Shown here in pieces: positions 49,884-60,299 of a DNA stretch of 64,000 bases. Made by a program: the position numbers and the translations under genes. The notes under the pieces are model-generated. The model was given only the letters and a program-made list of their open reading frames with translations. It searched no databases and was not told the origin of the DNA. Source of the DNA: Paragyromitra xinjiangensis (lineage: Eukaryota; Ascomycota; Pezizomycetes; Pezizales; Discinaceae); assembly GCA_038503065.1 (NCBI GenBank), contig JBCAMK010000016.1, positions 806,001 to 870,000 of the forward strand, written 5' to 3'. Each line of letters begins with the position of its first letter. Within the stretch, counting starts at the first letter, position 1.

Positions 49884-52076
49884 AATAATAATAATAATTT
49901 TATTTCGCATAGAAGCAACTAAATGCTTATCGCGCGCCAACCGTTCCGCCAAAATTTAAATACATAAGTGGGTTACTTCTGACCCGCGCAACATGAATCA
50001 AAGTCAAACAAAAGAATATCAAGCGGATAAAAAGGAAAAATATAAAAACCTTAACTAATAAATAAACGAAAGGAAACTAAACCTCCATCTGAACTTCCTT
50101 TCCTTTGCCTTTGTTTGCGATCGCGTATTTGACCCTTGATGGACAATTTGGGTCGTCAGCTTTGTGTCCAGGTCTGCCGGGGCAGTTGGCGCAGCGGATG
50201 GGTGGGTGGATGCATGACGAACCTCCCTTACAGGAGGTGCATTTGTGATGGCGAGTGAGGTGGGGTTCTGCGCAAACTGCGCAACGACCGGTATCATGTT
50301 TGCACATGGTGGTAGCATGACCATATGCAAAACATTTCCTGCATTGAGTGTCGGGTTGGAACGAAACGTAGGGCTGAACCTTGCAGTTCCTGTTAAACAT
50401 GATGAAGCTCTTGACACCAAGGGTAGACATGTTGTAAGAGCCGTTGAAAGATAAGACCATGGAGGAATGTGCTTTTCCTTCACGGGACTGAGGAGAGGAG
50501 AGCCAGCGTGGGAGTTGTGCGAGAGTGAGAAAGGGGTAAGCTACCTTGAGCTCAGAGGCCACAAGGTTGCCTGCATCGGAGCCATCGCCAACGGAGGTGG
50601 GAATGCCGTGGACGATAAACTTTGACCAAACTTGATTGATGTGGATTGAAGTGACCAAGATCCCTTCTTCCTGGAGTGCTTCTCCAATTTCCTTGGAGTA
50701 GACATCTACTACAGAGGCTGGAGTGTCAAGCGGGGTTTCGAGAATAATATTGTTACGGGGGGTACGGCGAGCCATGATGATACTGGCACCAGTGCTGTCC
50801 AGAACTTTGTTGACAACCGATTTGATCCTGTCGTCTGTTGGGGGGTTGGGAATGGGGCCCTCAACCTGAACTACCAGCTCACGATTGACCCTGGTATAAT
50901 CTGGTTTGATGAGGGGTGCGGGCTTGGGTTTGGGGGCAGGTTTGGGAGCTGCAGCTGGAGCAGCAGCTACTGCAGCCCAGTTGACTGGTGGAGGTGGAGG
51001 AGCTGGAGGAGCATTGACTATAGTAGCCAAGGCAGCAAGAGGAACGGGGACAACTGGCGGTGGAGGTGGGGGAGAGGGTCGGTTGGCAAGTTTGAGAACT
51101 TGCGAGCGAAGATCGCGAGACTCGGTGTGGAGACGAGCGACCTCTCCTTGTAGTTGCTGGATGGTTTTTAGGAGGGGGAAGGTGGCATGGTGCGAAGACC
51201 AGGCTTGGAAATTGGCCATAAGCCAAAGGTCATGGTTGGGGAAAGAGGCCTTGCAGCCTGTGTAATCGACATTGATGTTGAAGCCGACTTCAAAGTCAGA
51301 ATCAACCGGGGGGCGTGGGGGGAGACTGGTGTCCTGAGACTCAGGGAGTGGAGTCGGGCTCCACGGAAGGGGGTCAGATGGAGGTAGAAGAGTCTCTGGG
51401 ACTCCCGATTCCATCTGTGTGTCGCTAGCGGGGAGTGGGGTGTTGGGACGCGATAACGTGGGAAAAATAACCCCGTTAAAGTCTGGGTGGTGTGGGTGGG
51501 CAGGACAGTCAATGGCTGCCTGTATCCAGTCGGGATCGTTGGTGGCAGAGAAGTGTCCTAAGAGCTTCTCAATGTGTAGCGGGCGTGGGACAAATCTTCC
51601 TGCTGGGAAGTTGATCTGAGGGACAAGTCCCGGCGGGTGTTGGGGAATCTTTTGGGGTGTGGAGGGAACATGGTACACCGGGGTAGAGCTTCTGCTGGAA
51701 GCAGGAGGTGGTCCGTGAAAGCCAAAGACGGAGGGCAGGGTGGTTTGGACTTGAGGCTGGTTGGGGTTGGGGGTCTGGGATCTCCCAGATTGTGAGGAGG
51801 GGGCTCGCTTATTGCGAGGCATGTTTTGACGGGGGTTTTGATCAGCCAGTTTTAATGCCGACCGAGTCAAAAACTAACAGGAATGAAGAGGAGAACGAGG
51901 GCTCTGTGAGGGTACCCTTTAGGCGAAACGAAGTTGCGTTGGGGAAGCGAGGTCCAACGTATCGTTGTGCGGGGTAGGCGTTGAAGCCAAAGTTAAAGAA
52001 CTATCGTGAGAAAGTGGAAAAATGTTGGCGTTGCTATTTCCTAATGGGGAAGGTCGCGTAGCGAGGAGAAGAAGAA
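49884..52076 (-). mobile_element. LINE T: complete gag-only non-LTR element
   Basis: 2.19 kb. The 5' terminus (TTCTTCTTCTCCTCGCTACG) abuts the tail of G''; the 3' (ATT)n tail abuts the 5' end of S. It contains a 5' UTR, ORF1 and a 193-bp 3' UTR with hairpin AAGCA-TTTAGT-TGCTT. No endonuclease or RT sequence lies between the ORF1 stop and the tail. Both ends match S, so S is the likely RT donor. Confidence 0.85.
50077..51822 (-). CDS. LINE T ORF1 (gag-like, CCHC), 581 aa, intact
   Basis: ATG 51822 (MPRNKRAPSS). N-terminal block EKLLGHFSATNDPDWIQAA, a central VDYTGCKASFPNHDLWLMAN segment, a helical stretch (TIQQLQGEVARLHTESRDL), a Pro/Ala-rich linker, the conserved gag domain, and knuckles CRKCFAYGHATTMC, CAVCAEPHLTRHHKC and CANCPGRPGHKADDPNC. 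It ends QMEV. The frame is fully open although the element has no RT, which suggests the protein was under selection until recently. Confidence 0.9.
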   Translation of the reverse strand: MPRNKRAPSSQSGRSQTPNPNQPQVQTTLPSVFGFHGPPPASSRSSTPVYHVPSTPQKIPQHPPGLVPQINFPAGRFVPRPLHIEKLLGHFSATNDPDWIQAAIDCPAHPHHPDFNGVIFPTLSRPNTPLPASDTQMESGVPETLLPPSDPLPWSPTPLPESQDTSLPPRPPVDSDFEVGFNINVDYTGCKASFPNHDLWLMANFQAWSSHHATFPLLKTIQQLQGEVARLHTESRDLRSQVLKLANRPSPPPPPPVVPVPLAALATIVNAPPAPPPPPVNWAAVAAAPAAAPKPAPKPKPAPLIKPDYTRVNRELVVQVEGPIPNPPTDDRIKSVVNKVLDSTGASIIMARRTPRNNIILETPLDTPASVVDVYSKEIGEALQEEGILVTSIHINQVWSKFIVHGIPTSVGDGSDAGNLVASELKVAYPFLTLAQLPRWLSSPQSREGKAHSSMVLSFNGSYNMSTLGVKSFIMFNRNCKVQPYVSFQPDTQCRKCFAYGHATTMCKHDTGRCAVCAEPHLTRHHKCTSCKGGSSCIHPPIRCANCPGRPGHKADDPNCPSRVKYAIANKGKGKEVQMEV

Positions 52077-53555
52077 AGGTAAAGGTATTTTATTTCGCAC
52101 TGAAGCAACTTAATGCTTATGGCGCACCAGCACACTACGACTAACTACAGTAATTATGGTACACTACCAACCGCACATCGCGTTACAGCGCAGGCCATCA
52201 TCGTAGCACCCCCAGCGGATAATCAAACATAAACGTAGGAGAAAAAGAAATCCAGCCACGGAAAACCCAAAACCTACACCGAAGAATACAAAACAACTCA
52301 ACTAACTACAGTACCTATGGTCCGAGTACCAACCGCACATCCCGTTACAGGGCAGGCCGAAAGAAGAGAAGCGATGTCAAGTAGGGGAGTCTGGAACACT
52401 GGCGAAGTGTTAGACTGTTTGTCGAGAATGGTTTTTGACCAAGAGCGAAGGTTGGTCGGTCGATGGGATGAGGGAGCAAGCTCCCTCGGTAACAGCGGGT
52501 GGTCTTCTGGTTTAAAGTCCCAGCGTGTCCTCTAGTGACTGGAATGGTTTTAAGGTCTGCTTGCGACCATATCAATGAAGGATGGGATTGAAGTATCCCA
52601 ACTGAGGAGGGGTAGGTCATGAGTGACCACGGCTATAGGAGTGAATGAGACTAACTAAGACCGCTAAATACGATCCGAAAGGTACTATGATAGACATGTC
52701 ATAGTAGTCTCAGCGAAGAGGTGATGAAGCAAATTGAATCCAAATACGATCCCGTAGGTACTATGATGGAAGACAAGATGCGAGGGGGCAAGCGAAGAAA
52801 GGTAGCCACACAGACGAACTGGTGTGGCGCAGTGGATGGGGTGAGTTAACCGAGGTTAACTCAGCGGAAATGGGGTGACGTGTCATGCGGTAAATGCCGT
52901 GACTTGTCAGGGTCAAACGGGTTCCCTCAACACCAAGGTGAGAGGGGATCGAGGATGGGATGAGAGAAAGGACGCGAACGTTTCTCTCGTGTAGACGGGG
53001 GTGGAGAATAGGTAAATTCTCCGTTCAAGCGGGGATGGATTCACGTAGTGAATCCGGTTGTAATGGTACCACTCTGGCGAAACGAATAAACGATCCGTGA
53101 GTGGTGTTGAGGCGAGGTTGTGTTCGCTTAACACAGAAACATCGTGAGTTTGATGGCGACACTTCAACAGTGACCATAGGTGATATCGACATCGACAGAA
53201 CGCTCAAACGACGGGGGAAACGGTGCGATAGTAGAAGCAATCCTTTAGCGCAGCGTACTATCATCGAGGAGGGAGAAGTTGAGTGCAATGAACTTCTCAT
53301 GACAACGCCGAAGGTTTGCGTCGCGGAGAGAAGAAGAAACGTTGCTTAAAGAAAGAAGGAAAAGAACACAACAACGGAAATCCATCGCTTATATACCCCA
53401 CTTTCCATTCTATGACTAAGTCATACCACACTCCTTCTATCAGGTGCAACCAAAACCTAAAGAAAGAGAAAGAAACCATACACTGCCTCGGTTGCAACCA
53501 CACCACAATCACATGCCCATCCTAATCCTCCGACTTCATTTCATCCGTGAAAGTA
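52077..53555 (-). mobile_element. G'': 5'-truncated second copy of the G 3' end
   Basis: Contains the last ~11 codons of G pol (stop at 53522-53524) and the whole 1.45-kb 3' block at roughly 95% identity, ending in the same tail hairpin and abutting the 5' end of T. No LTR-like S1 follows. A 5'-truncated copy ending exactly at a tail is what LINE-type target-primed reverse transcription produces. Confidence 0.65.
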
Positions 53556-53650
53556 TAGCACCTCCAGATGTTCCTAGCCACCATGCCAGCCGGGTACTTG
53601 AATTAACTAGCATGTTGTAGTTACTTTCCTCATGCTGGTTATCACTTTAT
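53556..53650 (+). mobile_element. Element X, copy 3: right portion
   Basis: TAGCACCTCCAGATGTTCCT, then GTAGTTACTTTCCTCATGCTGG, matches X at 13708-13793 and 22847-22930. It continues the X relic that stops at 23742 and so marks the right border of the retroelement chain. The final terminus is lost or diverged. Confidence 0.65.
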
Positions 53651-54804
53651 AAAAATTATCACCATTTCTGCTGTTACTATGGCTCTCAGAAACGGTTTTC
53701 AAAAATGGAGAGATGTTGCTAAAGTTACTACCACTAAACCCAACACCCTACCTGCCTGGTTCCAATCCACACATTGCCAATGACTATGACTTCAACAACA
53801 ACAACAACAACAGTAGCGCAGGCCCCACCAACTCCTTTCATATACAAATTCGGAACTTGAATCCAGATCCGAAGCCAATAACAGCAGCTAAAGGGCCCCT
53901 CTCCTGAACCATATGCCACTGTGAGTCAAAATAACATCCCCTCTTTCAAATTTGCTAGTATCAGCAAAATTGATATCAGCTCACTCCCTCCCTTACATTT
54001 GCCTGACTAGTTATATTCCAATATCGATTCAGCCTAGGCCAATTGCCAAAAGCCCTGGCCTGGGCGTGTTCCTCCGTACGAGATATTACGGTACCTAAGT
54101 ACTTTTATCAACATAAATCATCAACTATCCGTGAAACCCGGCTCACAGCACTTGCTGCGCTTCCAGCAACACAAAGCATTTCCTAGTTGGCAATGTTCTA
54201 TTTATTATGTTGTAATTTTTTCATCAAAGCAAATTTTCTGGAAACTCGCTTGTGTCGACTGTTATTATGGAGCAAAAGTGTAGTACACCTTTATCCGTTC
54301 ACCCACCATATCATGAACCCTCATAAGGAATCATATTCCGTCAGTCATCCCAATTCAAGGAAACCAGTTACCACCTGTATTTCCAGATTAGAACACTTTT
54401 CCTTGTCCAATTTCGTATTCAACTTATACAACCAATCTTAGATTTGATTAGAGAATGGAATGGTTCTAATGTATTTCTCTGCGTGAGATTCCCCGGCCAA
54501 CATTTTGCACATCAAAGTGTGGCCAATTCTTTTGGTTAGGCTTATTAGCGATCGAAAACACTGGAAGCTAGAGATCTAACATAAGCCAGATCCCGCACTT
54601 CCTCTTGGTCTGTTCCAGACTCCCTCCATGACTGCGCACATAGATATTAAAACACCCCCCACCCACGCACAAAATCGCGACACAATCCAATAGTCAAGTA
54701 AGGCGCCTCTTCTAAGGAAAGTGGGATAGTGCAAAATCTAATAATCCTTTTGAAAGGTCGTCTGGATAGGTCTTGAAGACTATATGCCCGTCAGTATAAA
54801 CCAC
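53651..54804. other. Intergenic, end of the repeat nest
   Basis: No gene seen. Contains an (AAC)n microsatellite at ~53792-53812 and AT-rich DNA. It includes the 3' side of the THOC5-like gene. Confidence 0.5.
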
Positions 54805-55552
54805 TCACAGCATACCGCAGACCAGGGAACCAACTTCAACTGCGTGCACCGGTTAACAATGTCAACTAGCCTGGGGGAGTAATTGATGTAGTGCATACTG
54901 AATTTCTTCAACTGTTCATCTAGGCTTGCCAAGTCTTCTTTACGCTTCTTATTTTCGGCGATAAGTGACTGCTTTTTTGCGAGCAATTCCTTCCTCTGTT
55001 TCTCTAAATCTTCGCGGACCACCTTTTCGTTGTTCAATCGAGCAATCATTAAGTTATGTGGGTCATCTTGCTGGTGTTGGGGGTGTAGGGTGAGAAATTC
55101 CTCCTCCGAGACCAGTGGTAACGAGGTGTACTTATGGCTTCCTTCTAGTCAGCACTAAATTCCAGTCCTAAAATAAAAGCGGAGGGACATGGCGTGGCAT
55201 ACGGAAATTCCCTGCAGGCATTGATTTCTCCACGTAGGTGTCTCTGCTCGTAGTAAAGATTCTGTAACTGCAAATGGAGCCTATCCACCTCCCGCCGTAC
55301 CTCACTTGTAGTTTCCTTCGCTTCCCGTGCGGACATGATGGCTATGCGATGCAAACCCTTCAGTTGTGTCATCAATGCATTAAGTAATTTATGTGTGCGT
55401 GATCGATTGATTCGATCATCTTCAGAAAGCTCTGCAGCTCCGTTACTTTCAACCGTCGAAAGTATTTGATGGCAGAGGACGCGAGTACGCTCCCCCACAG
55501 CAAGGCAATCAAGGAGCGATGGATCGGTGACGATAGTTTCTTGAATGGTCAT
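54805..55552 (-). CDS. THOC5-like protein, three exons
   Basis: Exons 55552-55203, 55137-54899 and 54839-54805 give ~207 aa. Introns of 65 and 59 nt both start GTATGC; acceptors AAG and CAG are chosen to keep the frame. Product MTIQETIV...LHLQLQNLYYEQRHLRGEI, then EFPHKYTSLPLVSEEEF, then DPHNLMIARLNNEKVVREDLEKQRKEL-type coiled coil, ending KKFIEVGSLVCGML. The order 'LQNL.YE..HL..EI', then 'EEF', then 'RL..E...R..LE' is that of THOC5, a THO-complex subunit that couples transcription to mRNA export in the nucleus. The second and third exon joins are inference; domain identity is good. Confidence 0.72.
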
Positions 55553-55756
55553 GACAAAGGGTCTGTATTGGCTTGAGATGGAATGTTGATGCTCGCTGGA
55601 CTACTGGTGTTGTGTGAATGAAGAGAATCACAAGTTCTTACCCAGGATTGATTGTTGTTGAGCCACGCCAAGGCCCAACGACAACTACGTGTAGGTAATA
55701 TCAATTTCTTTGATTAAGCGGCTACACTCACCAGAAAATTTCCACGATCTATCTTC
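55553..55756. promoter_or_regulatory. Divergent promoter region, THOC5-like / methyltransferase
   Basis: The two start codons are 204 bp apart on opposite strands, so the region must hold both promoters and both 5' UTRs. I see no distinctive element. Confidence 0.45.
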
Positions 55757-56950
55757 ATGTACTATATACGATTATTAAAAACTCCCCAGTTTTCTTCAAG
55801 GGCTGGAAATCGCCTTGGAACAGTTTCGGCTCTAATAACGATCACGTCAGACCTAGGAGATTCGTTTTTTTTTAGGGATACAAAGATATCAGCCAGACTG
55901 TTGCAGGAGAATGGAGTGCCAGTGCATGACCTGGCCTCCGGAGAATACCAATGGAAAAAGGGCATGAGAGCTCTCAGAGTCGAACTGAGCTTCACAACAC
56001 TAAATACGACATTTACGAACACGGCATTCCTCGCTCTTTCCAGCGTACGAGGTGGAATATCCGCAGCCGACACCATTTCCCGCTCACCGAATGACGACGG
56101 CCCAGAAATCATTTCTGCATATAGCCCTCCCTTCAGACTGATCGACGGGGAAGAAACCGAAAAGCTTGTGCAAAGAAGATTTTCTATTGGTCAAGACAAA
56201 ATTCTAATGATTTGGGAAAACACTGGGGAGAGCATTGCCCAGCACATATGGTAAACTCAACCACCTTTGGCTGATTGTGGCGAGGAGTAACGTGACTTAT
56301 CAGTACAAATTTTTTCATACAGGGATGGAGGGCTTGCTTTGACAGCATACTTGGCACAAAATATTGGCATAAAAGGCTACAGGAAGGACAAGCTAAATGC
56401 CTTACACGATCGGTTGATGTTGAACAAAAGTCTCAATGTCCTGGAAGTTGGAAGTGGGTAAGATCAATTCTCTCTGGTCCATTGTCAAGTCGCTCACTAT
56501 CTAAGGTGCGGTATTGTGGGTCTAGCACTGGCATTACTGCATGAACGTTGTCATGTTACCTTGACAGATTTGCCTCTTGCCAGGGACCTTCTCCAGAAAA
56601 ATTTACACAGTGCAAACCTCCAGGGGAAAGCATCTTTTGAGGCACTTGACTGGGATCAACTTGCTTCGAAAAAAATTACCTCTCAACACTGGGATATTAT
56701 TCTAGTTGCTGATTGCACCTACAATGTCGCAAGTGCGCCTTCGTTGGTGGAAGTTCTTACTAAGTTGGTTGGGAACTCACTTGACACTATAATTGTACTT
56801 GCACATAAGAAACGACACGACAGCGAGAGCCTTTTTTTCGAACTCATGAGCATAGTGTTTGGGGTAGTTGATCAAATCACCTTCCGTAACGGAGATCAAG
56901 GAACCGAGACTCTTGTGGACATATATACTTTTCGATTAGTTGCAAATTGA
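55757..56950 (+). CDS. Methyltransferase-16-family protein (putative protein-lysine methyltransferase), three exons
   Basis: Exons 55757-56250, 56323-56457 and 56506-56950 give ~357 aa. Introns of 72 and 48 nt (GTAAAC..CAG, GTAAGA..AAG) keep the frame. The N-terminal domain reads MYYIRLLKTPQF...ITITSDLGDSFF. Joined exons then give WENTGESIAQHIWDGGLALTAYL, followed by the SAM-binding motif I VLEVGSGCGIVGLALAL, a TLTDLP acidic loop (motif II) and DIILVADCTYN. This is the layout of METTL21/FAM86-like enzymes, which methylate lysines on cytosolic proteins. The substrate cannot be told. Confidence 0.78.
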
Positions 56951-59900
56951 AATTGATGCCCGTTTCTAGCTGCAAATTGCGGATTTCACGGATGTGTGAA
57001 TTAAATCCATACCTCAATACCGTAGCTTCCCATACAACTCTAGGTTAGGGGCTGCTGGTTTAATTGATCTCGGCTCCAAAGACCCATTAACCAGGTTCTC
57101 GGTGTCCCCGGTCGATGAAACACGGCATAATACTCGCACCCTGGACTTACTATTCCGTACGAAATTTACAGGTTCTTGGCATTCAGCGTAACGAGTTGCG
57201 ACTGGTACTCAACTACCAAAGCCAGTGACCCGAAAATTCAAGCCCCAACTACCCGCTGGAACCCAAGATCCAACATCGCGAAGCTCAAACACCCACTAAT
57301 CGCCATCCCCTACGCTATTGGGAACCCGGCAATCATCAGTATAAGCAAGGTGAATCAAGAGAAAAGCCAGCCTACTTAGAAATAAAACAGTTCAACAAGT
57401 TGAACATGTAGGCAGATTTCTTCTAAATTTTCACCAAGCTTTGTTACATTTGCTACTATTCTACAAGCTGGTTAAGAGTTGAGACTATTGGACTGTGCAA
57501 CATATGAAGACTATCGGCTAGGATGCCCATTTCTCGAATTTTTACCTCCATGTTTGAGCCTCTAGATTGAGAAATTTATGAGTTTTCGTTTTTTCGCACC
57601 TTAGAATAGGTAAATACATGATAGGATAGAAACTCATCACCCCTTCGCTATCGGTTCTTGTGGCCCTATCTCCAATTGAAATGGGACAAATAGCAGCCGG
57701 TAATTTTCAGTTTGCTTGAAATTTATCCCCACAAATATCTTCCTAAGGGACACAAAACACCCGATACCTACACCCATTTGGTGTCTGCAGGTTAGACCAG
57801 TCCTAGAGGCTGACCGCAAAGTCGATCACCAACTTTCTAGAAGCCAATTCATTGCTAGGCGGCCAGATTGAGCCATGCTTGTGTTGTGACCATTGGCTCC
57901 CAAGTGTCTTATTGAACTGTTTTGGTGCGCCAACCCGGAGCCCTGAGATTGGAGTGCGCATTAATGGGGCTGATTGGTATGTCAACGGGTATTATGGCCT
58001 GGACTGAATGGATATGGCGAGCATTGCGCATACCTACCATTTCATAGCAGTGACTGCCCAAAGCGTCAGTTTCGTTGTCATTGGCAGAGCTTCCCAAGTC
58101 CATGGATGTTGAGTTTCACCAAGCCATCAACGAAAATCCCTGTGGGTAGCTGTTTGAGTGACAAAACGATTATTGACGCGTGGAAATCCGCTTGAAGCAA
58201 TATAAGCTTACTCTTTCTGGTGCTTCCAGGGAGCTGTGGGTTACCACAAGAAGAAACATGCTTGCTATTCCGCTCAATTCTCGCGCCCGGATAAAACGGT
58301 AGCCACTCGTTTGCGGAACCGAGCGCGAACAGGCACAGAACTCTACACTCATCCACTCAGTGCGAACAGATGCAGGCAATGCAGATGCAGGCACGAGAAT
58401 AACAGTGGAAAGCTATTTGGATGGAGATATCACAACCAATCAACTATCCATCAAATGACCAAACACCTGACCATCTCTCTTGATTTCCCACCACCATTAG
58501 CTCAGAGGGTCGGTTTTTATTTTCCGTCACAGGTATCGGTCCTCCCTCGTAGAACATTTGGTTGGGGTTAGGGTGCAGGCTAAAGTGGGTCTATGAATCA
58601 ATGAGTGGGAAGGTAAGAAACGATCACTCAGGCATCCGGGTATGAGCGAGAAACGCAATCGGGGCAATTACATGATGGGATTATGACTCGGCGGATGTCC
58701 AGGGCTGGAGAACAGCCCGGAAAGGGTTTCGTTCTTGGATTGCATTTACAATCGAAACTAGGGACCTACATGTAGTGATGTTTTAACGTTGCAGTGGAGA
58801 GACTTTTTCTTCGCTTCTCTCAACAAGTTTTTCTTCCTCCTAAATGTATAGAAGATGAATTCTTTTTGAGTGTTGCCTACTCGGAGTGAGAGGGGTGTTC
58901 GAAGACTGGTATTGGATTTTACGCATATATATATGCACACATATAAATATACATATATTTATATTTACATGTATATTTGGGCCAGTATACAAAGTTACGG
59001 GTACTGGATGTGCATGTACAACACATTTGCGTGCCAAGGGTACCCTTCGTCCATCGTTGTTTGAGAGGATTACATGTTTGGCCAGTTTGGCTGGGGTTGT
59101 CTAAGATGGTGAGAAAAAAGGGGGATTTAGAAAATGAGGAGGAAAAAGATGAGGAAAAAGAAAAGAGAAAGGAAGAAACAGGGACGCCGAAATTAACAGG
59201 GCCGCCGTCACTCGCACGCACACTTCTTAACTTTGCCCAAGCGTTCTTTTCCCCCCCCACCATTTTTTTTCCTTGCCTTCCACCATTCTGTTCTCTTCTA
59301 TTTCTTCTCTCTAGCCCCTTCCCCACTCATTCCTCGTTGTCACCCGCCCCTTCCCCCATCAACCCAACTACCACCACCACAACCACTATTAATATCATCA
59401 GCATCACCGTTTCATCTCTGCCCTAAGTTCTTGCTTTGTGCCCCCCCGTCTTACATCGGGTTAAGCATATAATCAAGTCAACTCAGAGTCAGATAACAGG
59501 CTTGCCTGCACAAGGTAATATCATCTCCAGAGCCATACCCTAAAACGAGTTTTGCGTGCCTGGCCTGTCATCTATTGGACGCATACACGTACCATTAGCT
59601 TTACCGCTACTTCCTACTACGCTGCAAGGTACTCCTCACGCCCCTCTTCAGCCGCTCCCTGGCTGTTTTACCCAAGAGCGAGGCGCAGGACTAGCTTTCG
59701 GCCAGGAAGGGAAATAGACATTTGGTACCCAGACGCATATTCCGCTCACCACGCATTCTTACCTAGCTTTACTCGGTACTTCTCTTCACTTTTTAAACCG
59801 CACATTCTGCAGTTTTCGAGGCACCAGCGTTTATCAGCCACACTGCGCGTATATGCACCATTGAGTTTGGCGGCTCTTCTTTAAGAAGCCCTCATCCATA

Positions 59901-60299
59901 TTTTCCCCGTTTGCCTTTGATCAACAAAGGCGTCACCATCGTCATCACGGCTCGTCGATTCCTTCTCCGAGTATCCCTCAAGATTGTTCACCCCCGACCC
60001 TCTCGAAACATCCTCAATAACATCCCACCACCGCGCAATCGCCTCTCAATTCAATTTCCCAGGGGTTGCTAGTTTGAAGACTCCCAGGCTTCCTCCACTA
60101 CAATTCTCGCCCCTGCTGCATAGTTCTCGCCGTCGTTTCCTTCCTCTTCACGAGGAGGGGTCGAGGCGGTCGCCCTTAGTCAACTCCAAGTGTGTTCGAT
60201 TTCGTCCACCTTAACAGGAAGTTCTGCGCATTCATCATCAATTCTTTCTAATCCCGTCATCTCTTCTCGGAAAACACATTCCTCCCGACTTTAGTACCT
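56951..60299. other. Intergenic region upstream of ornithine decarboxylase
   Basis: No gene I can support in 3.3 kb; frames are short with no recognisable motif. 58920-58980 is AT-rich alternating (ATATAT/ACATAT). 59240-59420 is strongly pyrimidine-rich, as is common in fungal promoters and 5' leaders. The 59550-60299 stretch probably holds the promoter and 5' UTR of the decarboxylase gene. Confidence 0.45.

Noticed and set aside
23742..53555. The head-to-tail retroelement chain as a telomere
   Set aside because: Both sides are flanked by the same DNA transposon relic, and host genes lie beyond, so it is internal. No telomeric repeat was seen.
58977..59426. 149-residue open frame upstream of ODC
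   Set aside because: Low-complexity (Glu/Lys then Pro/Ser/Thr from a pyrimidine tract), no recognisable domain and no intron support. It looks like promoter sequence.
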